Below, in pieces: positions 34,256 to 44,566 of a stretch of DNA of 64,000 nt (within the stretch, counting starts at the first letter, position 1; every line of letters starts with the position of its first letter). Position numbers and translations under genes: made by a program. Origin of the DNA: Alectoria sarmentosa (lineage: Eukaryota > Ascomycota > Lecanoromycetes > Lecanorales > Parmeliaceae); contig WOGZ01000087.1 in assembly GCA_009733775.1 (NCBI GenBank), positions 1 through 64,000 on the forward strand, in the 5' to 3' direction. The notes beneath the pieces are model-generated. The model worked only from the letters and a program-made list of their open reading frames with translations. It was not told where the DNA came from and did no database searches.

Positions 34256-36930
34256 ATGCCTCGAGTCACAAATCCACCACGCGCAAATCATACGTCTCCC
34301 GCGACACCTCATAAACAAACCAATCAATCGCCCTTGAAGTGAGTACTAAACACTGAAGTTGGTAAGAGCCGACTGAGTTGAACCCCGTAGGATCCCCCTC
34401 AATGACGACCGACAAGAGAAGGCGGTGCGCCTTCAATCCCGACAAGCTCTTCACGATCTACAAATGAACTCTTTGAAAGCCGCAGCTTCCCCAGTGCGAA
34501 AGCTGAATGATTCTAAACGCGCAGCCAGCGACAGCCCAAAAACTCCTAGGACCTTGATAGCAAGGGGCAAGGAAAATGCCGACGATGGAGGTCTGTCAAT
34601 TGTTGCTGCTAGCGCAATGACGCCGATGAAGCGAGTCCCTATTTTAGCGAACTTCGAGGAATGGATGAAGATGGCCACCGACAATAAGATCAACGCTACG
34701 AACTCCTGGAACTTTGCCCTGATTGACTACTTTCATGATATGTCGTTGCTCAAGGAGGGAGATGGTGTTAATTTTCAAAAAGCTAGCTGTACCTTGGATG
34801 GCTGCGTGAAGATTTATACAAGCCGGGTCGACAGCGTCGCAACCGAGACGGGCAAACTGCTGAGCGGCTTGGCGGATAGTGGTAACAAAAAGACAAAGCG
34901 AGCTGAAGAAGATGGTGAAGATGGTGAAGGTGGAGAAAACGAGGAGGACGAGGATGGCGTGAAAAAGAAAGCGAGGAAAAGAGTGCGCTTGATCTTGACG
35001 ATATGTCTTCGGACTGTGGGACTAACGGACAGCAGACACAACGATCATCAGAGGCGACACTAGCACCATCCTTTGCATCATTGCAGCTGAAGAAGTTCGA
35101 GCTCGAGTTCTCTGTGGATCCGCTCTTCAAGAAGGCTTCGGCAGACTTTGACGAAGGCGGCGCAAAAGGGTTGCTTCTCAATCATCTAGCAATCGATTCC
35201 ACTGGGCGCATCGTCTTCGACAGTAGCGATGATTTTGGAGACGCAAGTGCGGAACACCACAGCATAAGGAGGAAAAGTGACGCCGAAGCAGATGAACGTG
35301 ATGCAGATATATCTGAGGTCGGGACGGACCAGCCAGAAACACCAGCCGACGTTAAGCAAAGCGAAATCGACATCGATGCACTAGGATTCAGATTCTTCCC
35401 CGACGTAGGAATATTGGATAAACAAGATATATGCCCTTCGCTGAAAAACTTCGACCTAGGCGATCCGACAGGGTCTTTCAACATTCCATTTTTGAAAGCA
35501 CCGGAAGACTGGCGGCAAGAGAAGGAAAACTCTGTATCCGGAGGCCTCGGTGACCAGACTGGCATATTTCTCGATGGCGACAATGTTGCTGGATTTGAAG
35601 ATGATGACGCGGTTCTTGGCGGGTTCGAATTCGGTGCTGAAGCCGGTTTTGGGGAGGGAGGTGAAGCGTGGGCGAAGAACGCTGCCATCGAGCCTCAAAG
35701 GCATTTTGGAGACATGGGTATCGAAGGAGGCATTGGTGATGGCCAGACAGGAGAAGGCGCAGGGGTCGGCGATTTCGATCCTGACGAAAATGAATACGCC
35801 GTGTCCTTGCACCACAAGCAAACAGAAGGAGGGCACGAGGATATTCTCAGCTATTTCGACGATGCATTGCGGAAGAACTGGGCTGGACCAGAGCATTGGA
35901 GGATACGAAAAATTAAAGACATTAGTAAAGCTTCTGCCCCAGCTCAATCGAAGCGGAAAGAGAAGGAACCTTTTGAGATCGACTTTGTATCTCCCCTCAG
36001 TCCAGCTCTAACGGAGATGTTGTACACCCCGGCGACTTCCAACGCGGCTATCTCCTTACCCAAAACACAATGGAAATCAAAGACGCGGAACCTCTTACCT
36101 GATGACAAGCACTTCAATTCGCGGCAGCTCCTACGACTGTTCCTCAAACCTAAAGCGCGGATGGGCTCCCGAAGATATGGATTGGGATCCAACGCTTGTG
36201 CGACATCAAGACAGAAAGAACTACCGGAGAACGAAATAGACGAAGCGTTCTGGGCGCGAAAGGAGAATGCAGCAAACCAAGCCTCACCGGGCGAAGAAGC
36301 GCCACAGGGAAATTACGACGCCAATTTCTTCCAAGATGATGGACTTGGTTTCCCCAATGGTCTTCCAGACGACGATGATGAGTTTGCGGACGCTAGAGAA
36401 GCATTCTCCCCAGCTTTAGGAGGCGATGCTGAGGTCGAAAGCCAGGATATTCCAGGTGCCTTGACCGGCACTGACGGAAGTCAGGAAGGTGCTTTTGGGA
36501 CGCAGCTCGTGACGCAAAGTCGACGATTGCGGCCAGAATATGTGCAGTATGCCCGAGTAGCGAAAAAAGTTGATGTGCGGAGATTGAAAGAGGAGATGTG
36601 GAAAGGAATTGGATTGGAAGAGGCGAGTGACCTGTGTTCCTTGTCACTGGTCGATGTCTGACACTTGTGCAGAATACCTCTCAAACACCCGCTCCCTCAG
36701 AGCCAACGAAGAAACCCGAAGAAACCTCCCTAAAGTTCACGTCTGTGATGAATAGCCTACAACGAGTGTATCCTAAGCAAGCAATGGCCGACATTTCAAC
36801 GTCTTATTGCTTTATATGCCTCCTGCATTTAGCCAACGAAAAGGGACTCACGTTAGGCAAGGAGCCAGGCTTAGAGGAGCTGAGTATAAAGAAGGACTTG
36901 ACCGCTGTAATTACTGAAGGTGACCGATAA
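34256..36930 (+). CDS. BRN1: Condensin kleisin subunit (barren/CAP-H)
   Basis: Kleisin that closes the SMC2/SMC4 ring of condensin for mitotic chromosome compaction. Exons 34256-34338, 34391-34982, 35036-36622 and 36673-36930 give 839 residues. The family signatures are NATNSWNFALIDYFHDMSLL and DGVNFQKASCTLDGCVKIYT, then ATLAPSFASLQLKKFELEF, SVDPLFKKASADFDEGGAKG and the C-terminal VYPKQAMADISTSYCFICLL. Introns 1 and 2 (52 and 53 nt) are normal GT-AG. The third (36623-36672, 50 nt) keeps frame only with a GC donor, GAG|GCGAGT, ending GTGCAG. The nearby GT at 36627 would shift the frame. An acidic linker (EEDGEDGEGGENEEDEDG) lies near residue 205. The product is intact and of normal length for the family. 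Confidence 0.94.
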
Positions 36931-38115
36931 GAATCGCAATACTTTCATGTCTGCTGTCATTAGCGGCTGGCGTCTGGGATACAACTGTGGTCGGATAAAT
37001 GGCATTGATTGTATGTTGCTTGTCCATGAATCAGCGCCAGAGGTAGAGCGAGTTCAAAATGACTGGCAATGACGGGATGGTATAGCAACGCTTGCTGTCA
37101 TTGAAGATCCAGCACCGTGACAGAAGGCTCTGCGTAACATGAGCTTGCTATGATGTTGGGCAAGAAAACCTACACAGACAGTAAATAATCTATAGGCTCG
37201 TCGAGCGTCAAGCCGTAAAAGTTGTATCCCGGTCTCACCCCCTATGGGATCTGGGGTTAGCGCTCTCTACACTCGCGCAAGGTGGGTGAGAATCACGCGT
37301 GTTCGGACAATTTGAGATACTGGCGTAAAAGAGTGTTGCAAGGCAGAGACAATGTCAAGGTATAATAGTACGCAGGGTATAATGGAGTGGCTACAGTGAC
37401 ACAGGTCTGAGAACTGAGGCAACAAAGTAATCTCTCTCGAAGCATCTCGGAGAATCTCCGCATAATCTTTACTGTTGTGTATGTGGTAGTCTTGACGGAA
37501 ATAGGCAGGCGATGAGTCCCTCTGTAGCTGTCTTCTCAAGCACGGACTTGGGACTTTGAGAGCAGTGCCGATATATCATTCCACTCCCCTCGTTGTTCTA
37601 CAACGCTGACGCCGTCCAGAGAAGCAACCTCCAGGCATTGGTCGGGCACTTCATAGGCTGGTCCGACATCGATTCGCAAATCGCGGTGAATTTCCTTGCA
37701 ATCACTGCCCTTTGAAACCACTTGGCCAATCTTCTCTGGCTGATCCCCCTACTATGTCGTGATATTTTGATGTGGTACAGTACTATTGCGTCTCGAAAAG
37801 CCTATTCAGGACCTCGCTGTCGTCGTCGTTTGGTTTTTCTTCCCTATCATTTAATCTCAGGGAACCTCTCTCATTGGTAGGGAAAACACTTGTAGAGTAC
37901 TTACATGGACACGACTTGAGTCCCCAATCATTAGATAATAGGTCCAAGGTGAAGCTGGGGCCCAAAGTAGCTAGCTTGGCGTATCGTGGGGCCAAATTGG
38001 CAATCCGAACCGTTTGTCTTGCCAAGCGTCCGAGGTCACGGAATTTGAAAAATGTAAAGTCACCCACCTCGCCAGCTTATGAGTAAATGAAGAACTTTCG
38101 CAGGGTGTCCCCATT
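36931..38115. other. Gap with weak minus-strand exon candidates
   Basis: About 1.2 kb without a secure gene. Minus-strand stretches at 38067-37915 (MGDFTFFKFRDLGRLARQ..) and about 37760-37540 (EKIGQVVSKGSDCKEIHR.., with an acidic EDV-like composition) look moderately coding. I could not find a donor/acceptor pair that joins them in frame, and I recognise no family. They may be a decayed gene or chance. The right end must also hold the promoter of the FMP32-like gene, whose ATG at 38116 lies only 48 bp from the minus-strand ATG. Confidence 0.3.
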
Positions 38116-39058
38116 ATGAGTCCCAGTACTGCTACTATACCGCGCTTCTTGCTACCGCGGCTATCATGGAAAGCTTCGAGCTCCTCAACTTTGGCTCTTG
38201 CGTCCCGAAAACATCCTCCTACCGAGCACTGTTCTGTCTCATCAGTAGCACGAAGATGCAAACACAACGAAAATTCCTTTTCGCCATTGGTTTCCTTTCG
38301 ACATGATCCATTATACGCAAGATATCCCTACGTTGCGCGCAGTCACCGAAAATGTTTCTCAACGAGCCCGACCCTCTCTCGCGACCATCACTTCGACACC
38401 TTGAAATTTGTGCAACGCCTTAAGGATGAAGGTTTCTCGGAAGAGCAGTCAAAGGCCATGATGCTCGTGCTTTCAGACGTCATTGAAGAATCCATCCAGA
38501 ACCTGACGCGTACCATGGTGCTACGAGAAGGTCCCTAATCCTCCTGTCGGGAGTACTTGCTGATCCGTCACTGACACGTTTCCTTTTGCAGATGCCGATC
38601 GAAGTACCTACACACAAAAGGTCGACTTCACGAAACTTCGCTCCGAGCTCCTGGCCCTCGATTCGAGCGATACATCCATGACTTTGGCCTCGCACGAGCG
38701 ATTGTCTAATGATCTGGCGAAGCTTAGTTCCAGACTTCGTGACGAAGTGAACCGTGCTCAGGCAAGTGTAAGGCTAGATTTGAATCTTGAGAAGGGTCGA
38801 ATCAGGGAGGAAGCCAAGGGACAGGAACTAAAGATCAAGGAGACAGAGACAAGGATAGAGCAAGAGGTTGCAGGCCTCAGGGAGAGGGTTGAAGGGGTCA
38901 AATTCAGTACACTGCAGTGGCTTATGTAAGTCGCAAGTCCAACACTATGAGAGTGACAGGAATACTATGGGATGTGTGACTTGCGCTAATAATCATATAG
39001 GGGTGTATGTACAGGAACAGCTGCACTGATTCTGGGTGCTTGGCGTTTACTGATGTGA
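38116..39058 (+). CDS. FMP32: Mitochondrial FMP32/MCUR1-type DUF1640 protein
   Basis: Exons 38116-38530, 38592-38925 and 39001-39058 give 268 residues. The N-terminal 90 residues are rich in Ser, Arg and Leu with few acids (MSPSTATIPRFLLPRLSW), as in a mitochondrial presequence. The DUF1640/CCDC90 domain follows: HHFDTLKFVQRLKDEGFSEE, IEESIQNLTRTMVLRE, DADRSTYTQKVDFTKLRSEL. Then comes a long coiled coil (ASVRLDLNLEKGRIREE..ETRIEQEVAGLRERVE) and a C-terminal membrane segment GVCTGTAALILGAWRLLM. Yeast Fmp32 and animal MCUR1 act in the inner membrane, in respiratory-complex assembly or calcium uptake. The first intron starts with an unusual donor, GTCCCT, but the junction (LREDADRS) matches the family exactly. 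The second junction gives WLMGVCTG. Confidence 0.92.
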
Positions 39059-39556
39059 CGTGCCGTGGGTATCGGAGCAGGCTCAATCCTTTGAAAAATC
39101 TCACGAGTCCAGCCAAATCAGCATATGCATCCCTTTGCGAAATTGGCACGACCAAGGACTTCCGTCCTGTCTTGCTCTGTTCGTATGTGAGCCTCTTGGG
39201 CAACCCTAGAGAATAAAGGGCAAGGGGAAAGGCCGTGGCGAAAACCATCTTTGTGGGCCCTAGCAAGGGAATTCAAGGCCAGAAGCAACAAGGTAGGCCC
39301 AGGAAATTTCGAAGAGCTGGCAAGAGAGTAGAGTACGGGAAGAGATGCTTTAAACTGTGGAAGCTATCAACTTTTTGGCATGAAATCCAGCAATTCTTGG
39401 GCACCGCTGTGCTAAAGGAGGGCAAAAGAATTTCGAACCCCCCCACCTTATGCTTCATTACTTTTGATCAAGCTCAATGAGAAGCTTTAGCAAGTAGTCT
39501 TTATCGGTCTCCTAGTACGATGCCTTTCAAGTCGGTCCATCTTCCTTTGCCCTGGC
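39059..39556. other. Convergent 3' gap, nothing seen
   Basis: About 500 bp between the 3' ends of the convergent FMP32-like and SEC53 genes. An open frame of 81 codons at 39235-39480 has no recognisable content. Presumably it holds the two 3' untranslated regions. Confidence 0.6.
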
Positions 39557-40526
39557 CTAGAGGTTGAACAGCTCTTTCAGCATTCTCATTGTATCCTCCG
39601 GACTCTCGACACTATGTCCAACTGTTCTGCTGTCTTCGAAGATCTCGTAATCATTTCCACCCTTGTATGTTTTGTCCCCGAAGAAGTGGATGGTTGAGTA
39701 GTCGACTCCACTGAGAGACTTCTCCGTCTGCAGGTGTTGCAGGCAGTAAGTCTTGTCCCAGCCAGTGGGGAATACATCGAAGGAAATCTTTCCACCAATG
39801 GAATAGCTATGATTTCATATGTCAGCAGCTATCAATGGAGGCAATTTAGGCCGAAATACGTGAGGCCGAAGTCACCAAATTTCTCTTTCAAGGCCTCGAC
39901 GAATTTGGCACGAATCTGATGCTGCTTGTCGTACTTTTCGTAATCGTTGCGCTCTTGGATGCTGGCGTTGCGGCCGACTGGCGAGACGTTGACCATGCCA
40001 TTCCTTTAACGTGACCAGGCACAGCGTCAGCGCGGATACAGATGTTGATCAGGGTTTCCATTCAGCAGAACCTGCTTAAGTGGACACGGCAAGCTGCATC
40101 ATCCCCCTACCTGAATTCGACGAAAGTTCCGGTCTTTACCGGACACTCAATATCCGCAATGTACCTTAAGCAGAAATTGACCAACTGCTTGTACTTTTCT
40201 TGGCCCAGCCATCCAATGAAGCTATGGCTCGCTAACTGCTCCCCCAATCTGTACGCTGTCAAGCCATTCTCAGCGAAGCAGAAGTCGAAGAGGCCAGTGA
40301 CGGGTATGGAGGGCGTCCCGAGCTGTTCTTGCTGTTTGACAAGATCTGAGCCACCAACGAAACCTATAGCGCATTTATGACGAAGGGCGGATAGGAGTTG
40401 GAGCATCTCGGGAGAAACATCTTGGCGGGCCGGGGTGAGGGTGCCATCGACGTCGAAGAGGCATATAGTGCCCTTGAGGGGACGGGCTTCTAAGGGAGAA
40501 TAAACGCTGGCTGCTTCAGCGTGCAT
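39557..40526 (-). CDS. SEC53: Phosphomannomutase
   Basis: Converts mannose-6-phosphate to mannose-1-phosphate, feeding GDP-mannose for glycosylation, GPI anchors and cell-wall mannan. Exons 40526-40111, 40003-39860 and 39806-39557 (introns 107 and 53 nt) give 269 residues, normal for eukaryotic PMM. The HAD-family nucleophile motif FDVDGTLTPAR has catalytic Asp25 and Asp27. Other conserved parts are IGFVGGSDLVKQQEQLG, FVEFR/NGMVNVSPVGR at the first junction, and FGLT/YSIGGKISFDVFPTGWDK at the second. The HFFGDKTYKGGNDYEIF metal-binding end and a normal C-terminus (LKELFNL) follow. The gene appears complete and functional. Confidence 0.96.
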
Positions 40527-40591
40527 GGTAATGGTGGAGAGAAGGCGGACGTAAAAAGGATTTTGAACAGATTCAAAGAGTCGTACAGTAG

Positions 40592-41022
40592 CTACCTGAA
40601 ACTAGGGGCCTTCTTGCAAGTTGCATGCATTGCACGCTAACCGCATTGGGATTGCAATTTGCATGCAATGGTGGGAGACGCAATTTGCAACCAATTTTCT
40701 GACCATTTTTTGAGCTATAAAGAGGTCTTTTTAAATGATCGATAAGATCAAACTATCCTTCCGTTTGCTCAGCCCACATCGTTATTCATATTTTTATCCT
40801 TTATCTCTCTACCTTAATCAAAATATTCGATTCGATTTCTCATTCTGCTTACGTAATGAACTAAGCCTACCTTACCTCCTCGCTCGAGTGACTTAAAAGT
40901 ACAACGAAGCCTTAACCCTAATATTACATAAGCAATTTCATGCAAATTGCACTAATTCTGCAATTTGCATGCAATGGTGAGCATATTGCGCAACTTGCAG
41001 TGCCCTACCTGAAACTAGAGGC
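40592..41022. mobile_element. MITE-like element with 18-bp flanking repeats
   Basis: The segment 40610-41004 is bounded by near-identical 18-bp direct repeats, CTACCTGAAACTAGGGGC at 40592-40609 and the same with one change (G to A) at 41005-41022. Just inside, the ends carry an inverted TGCAAGTTGC (left from about 40615, right ending at about 41000). Sub-terminal copies of GCAATTTGCATGCAATGGTG stand at both ends (about 40654 and 40959), with other TTGCATGCAA-like palindromes. The 395-bp core encodes nothing and is AT-rich in its centre. The structure fits a non-autonomous DNA transposon. The flanking repeat is long for a target duplication and may instead be part of the element. Confidence 0.6.
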
Positions 41023-41117
41023 TTACCTGTACCCCTAAAGTAGGGTCTGTCTGTCAGACGGAAAGAGCCGAGGGACTAGCTTGCAGAATGCAGATGGAAG
41101 TTTGGAATACTTCTTTC

Positions 41118-41383
41118 AAGGGGGCACCAGTCAAAAGTCATCGTCCTCCGGGGTTTAGCCGGCTACTGCGGGCATTCGCATTTTTCTTCAGGAAATCAGG
41201 GTTAGAATTGCGGAAATGTCATGACGTTATCGGATATTACGTGAGGGTAACCATATTGAACTTATTTAGTCAAAATTATGGTAGATATGTATGTATTTGA
41301 GTGGTAGAAAATGTATGTGTTTGAATATCAGCAGGAGCCGGCTAAACCCCGGAGGACGATGACTTTTGACACCCCCTTTGTTT
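41118..41383. mobile_element. MITE-like element with 35-bp perfect TIRs
   Basis: A perfect 35-bp inverted repeat, starting GTCAAAAGTCATCG and ending TTAGCCGGCT, occurs at 41130-41164. Its complement lies at 41336-41370. The similarity extends outward imperfectly to a G-rich edge (CAAGGGGG on the left, complement of CAAAGGGGG on the right). The element is about 266 bp, with an AT-rich, non-coding core. No clear target duplication was found. The size and long terminal inverted repeats fit a MITE; the parent family is unknown. The identical arms suggest recent activity or gene conversion. Confidence 0.7.
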
Positions 41384-41952
41384 GTCTTCCGCACCCAGCA
41401 AGATTGATTGCCGATTTCCAGCCCTATGACCAGCATCAATTGGCATTCAAGGGCGAGTTACTCACCATATACTCATAACCTAGGACATTTCTCAGCTCCA
41501 GCTACCCAGACCAATTCAACTCTCGGTTTGAGTGATGAGTACAGCCATACTGTAACCAGGTTGTGTGAACTGAACAAAAAGACCGCAATTCCGATTGGAG
41601 GCCGGCTACCAAGTGGTCATTTGCGTATTCGTATTCATACTCGTAAAGTATCCTAGACCCACGGATCTAGGATCTACTTTGAGCCGCTCGGTATTTTGAA
41701 GCAATGCGATAGTCCGAAAATGGCCTTGTCATCTACTTTAGCTTGCAAGTTGGCTTTCATCAAGATTAAGAACTAATTATAATATGCTTGACGCTCCTCC
41801 TCCTCCTCCTCCTCCTCCTCAACTTTCACAATGTGTCTCCGGTATTTTCCCTAGAGAAACAGGTTGCTTTCCTCCTGCGATTGACAAAGAACCAGGACTC
41901 ACCCCACTCTCCTTCCACCTTTCCCTCTATTTCACAACCTCTACCACCCACC
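41384..41952 (+). promoter_or_regulatory. MFS gene upstream region with CTC repeat
   Basis: About 570 bp between the second MITE-like element and the transporter start codon. A CTC trinucleotide run of nine copies lies at 41794-41820, about 130 bp before the ATG, followed by a pyrimidine-rich stretch. Pyrimidine tracts near the transcription start are common in fungal promoters. No specific regulator site is recognised. Confidence 0.45.
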
Positions 41953-44566
41953 ATGAAGTTCCCCACCCTGTCTCGAATAAAGCCTACCGCATCCCTCAAC
42001 ACGGAAGAAGATACCCCCGCAGTCATTCCTTCCAGTCAGCATGCGTCTACGAGTCAGATAGAAAAGGAAATAGATCTCTTGCCCGTCTCCTCTAAGGAGA
42101 GTTCCAAAGATGAGGACGAGAAGAAGGATGTGGAGACAACGCCTCTGGACGAAGCAGAAGCTTTAGACAAGCTTTCAGATGAACCAGAATATCCTTCTGG
42201 GGCGAAGCTTGCCATAATAGTAGTCTCGCTAGGGCTTTCGGTGTTTCTAATGGCTTTGGTGAGTCCAATTCCAACGCATGGTCAGTGGGCCGTGTACTGA
42301 TACGAGCCTAGGACAATACCATTATCGCTACCGCAATCCCAAAGATTACAGATCATTTCAAAGCTCTCGATGATGTGGGTTGGTATGGATCTGGTAGGCA
42401 TGCACCTGTGTTAGTATCACATTGAGGTGTACCACTAATCTTTGCCTTAGCCTACTTACTCACCACATGTGCCTTTCAACTTTTCTTTGGCAAATTATAT
42501 ACTTTCTTTAGCATTAAATATGTTTATTTGACCGCTATATTCGTCTTCGAAATCGGCTCTGGTAAATAGCCTACTTTTTCTTTGAAACCTTCAACCTGAA
42601 TACTGAACAATTCTAGTAATCTGTGGCGCAGCGCCTACGTCCGTTGCTCTGATAATTGGTCGCGCAGTTGCAGGAATTGGATCTGCCGGGATCTTTTCCG
42701 GTGCTTTGGTAAAAAAAAATTCGGGTCAAGTTCTTCCTGTTCTGAAAAACTCTGCGATTCGCGAGACAATTCCGGGAGCAACAGGCTCTTCATAACTTTC
42801 TGGGCTGTCTCGGTGCTCAAGTTTTTGGCCTCGAAAGCATACTGACATCGAAATCCTCATAGGTCATCATAGCATATGCAGTCCCCCTCGTCAAGAGGCC
42901 AATCTACACTGGACTTATTGGAGCCATGTATGGTTTGGTAGGACTCACCCCCTCCTCCCCCAGCGGGTTTCCAATTCTTCGGACGTTCTTGGGAGTTCAA
43001 AAGCAGTTTCTGGGACTCCGTGATTAGGATACAATTCTGTGAACACTTCCCGTACAAAAAGAGTAGAGGCTGAATGAAGGAACCCTTTAGGCGTCAGTTG
43101 CTGGACCTTTAATGGGCGGCGCTTTTACTGATAAAGTCTCGTGGAGATGGTGCTTCTACATCAATCTGCCCCTTGGAGCGGTGACGATCTTCGGCATCGC
43201 ACTCTTTTTCACTTCACCTCCACGTGAAAAAGAGAATTCAATTGGCTTTTGGGAACGCACAAAACAGTTCGATCCTGTTGGGACCATTTTCTTCGTGCCT
43301 TGCATTATATGTCTCCTGCTTGCCCTACAATGGGGAGGGTCGAAATACCACTGGGGTAATGGTGAGATTTCCCATTCTCAAAGTCCCTTCATTATCATGG
43401 CTGTGTTTAGCTAACCTCGTATAGGTAGGATCATTGCGCTCTTTGTCGTCTTTGGAATGCTCGCTATTGCCTTTGGTGGCGTACAAATATGGAAAGGGGA
43501 CAATGCAACAATCCCACCCAGGATTCTCAAGAAACGGAGCGTAGCCTTTGGTTCCTGGTTCATGTTTTGCTTGGGCGGCTCCTTCTTCGTTCGTACGTAC
43601 AGTTCCAACTGCCTTTTCACTCCTCGAATTTGTCATATAGTCCGGGTTTCTTACCACGGAAAAGAATGCTAAGTCTGATTTGCATAGTGATATACTACAT
43701 CCCTATCTGGTTTCAAGCTATTAAAGGCGTCTCAGCCGTCGAATCTGGTATCAGGAATATCCCTATGATCCTTGGTCTGGTCATCGTATCCATAATCTCT
43801 GGTATTGCCATCACCGTCCTTGGCTACTACACTCCATTCATGATTCTCTCATCCTTGTTAATGGCCACGGGTGCTGGGTTGATATCTACATTTAAAGTTG
43901 GGTCTGGCCATGCCATGTGGATCGGTTTCCAAGCTCTTTATGGATTCGGTGTTGGCGCTGGAATGCAACGTACGTACATTTCGGAGTTGATTTTTCCTAT
44001 TTGGTATTGAAATTGATTTACAAGACGTGTTTCGGGAGCAAAGCGACCTTTTCTACTACCGAGACCTGTCTTGCACCTCAAATGACTATCCTGAAGAAAC
44101 AATGCTAACCCCGAAATGTGCGTAGAAGGGGTCATTGCCGCTCAGACCGTATGCACTCTGGATGACATCCCGACAGCAACAGGTATGTTTCAAGGCTCGA
44201 TGTACGCTCCCGGAAAGGCAACACTGACTCAGGAATTTCAATCCAGCTATCATGAATTTCTGTCTAACCCTTGGGGGCGCCCTTTTCATCTCGGTTGGGC
44301 AGAACATCTTCACAGATCGTCTTTCTACAAATCTTGCCAACAATGTACCGATTCTGAACCCATCTGTTGTCCTCAATACGGGGGCAACGAGTCTACGAAA
44401 TGCCGTTGGTACAGAAAGCCTTGAAGGTGTTCTGTTCGCATACAACGACGCACTGACACATGCATATTACGTTTCTGTTGCCATGGCATCTTTATCTATC
44501 GTTGGCGCGCTCGGAATGGAGTGGAAGTCAGTAAAGGGGAAAAAGATCGAGGCTGCCGCCATCTAG
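41953..44566 (+). CDS. MFS drug:H+ antiporter, DHA2 (14-TM) type
   Basis: Plasma-membrane exporter of toxins or drugs, substrate unknown. Ten exons: 41953-42258, 42312-42393, 42451-42561, 42617-42708, 42863-42937, 43091-43361, 43425-43592, 43688-43969, 44126-44182 and 44247-44566. They give 587 residues, with every junction in frame. The cytosolic N-terminus is acidic and Ser-rich, and the first membrane span starts near residue 82. Family motifs are LDNTIIATAIPKITDHF, DVGWYGSAYLLT (motif D1 and loop), IGRAVAGIGSAG, PLMGGAFTDKVSWRWCFYIN (antiporter motif C and A-like) and VIYYIPIWFQAIKGVSA-like. The start is chosen at CACCATGA. Three introns (154, 153 and 156 nt) are much longer than the other six (53-95 nt). 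No cluster partners lie alongside, and two MITE-like elements sit in its upstream region. Confidence 0.9.

Noticed and set aside
37267..38067. A minus-strand multi-exon gene in this gap
   Set aside because: Individual stretches look moderately coding, but no donor/acceptor pair joins them in frame and no family was recognised; kept only as a low-confidence gap note.
39430..39470. GGTTCGAAATTC on the minus strand as a tRNA T-loop
   Set aside because: No cloverleaf can be drawn, and no A box lies at a proper distance.
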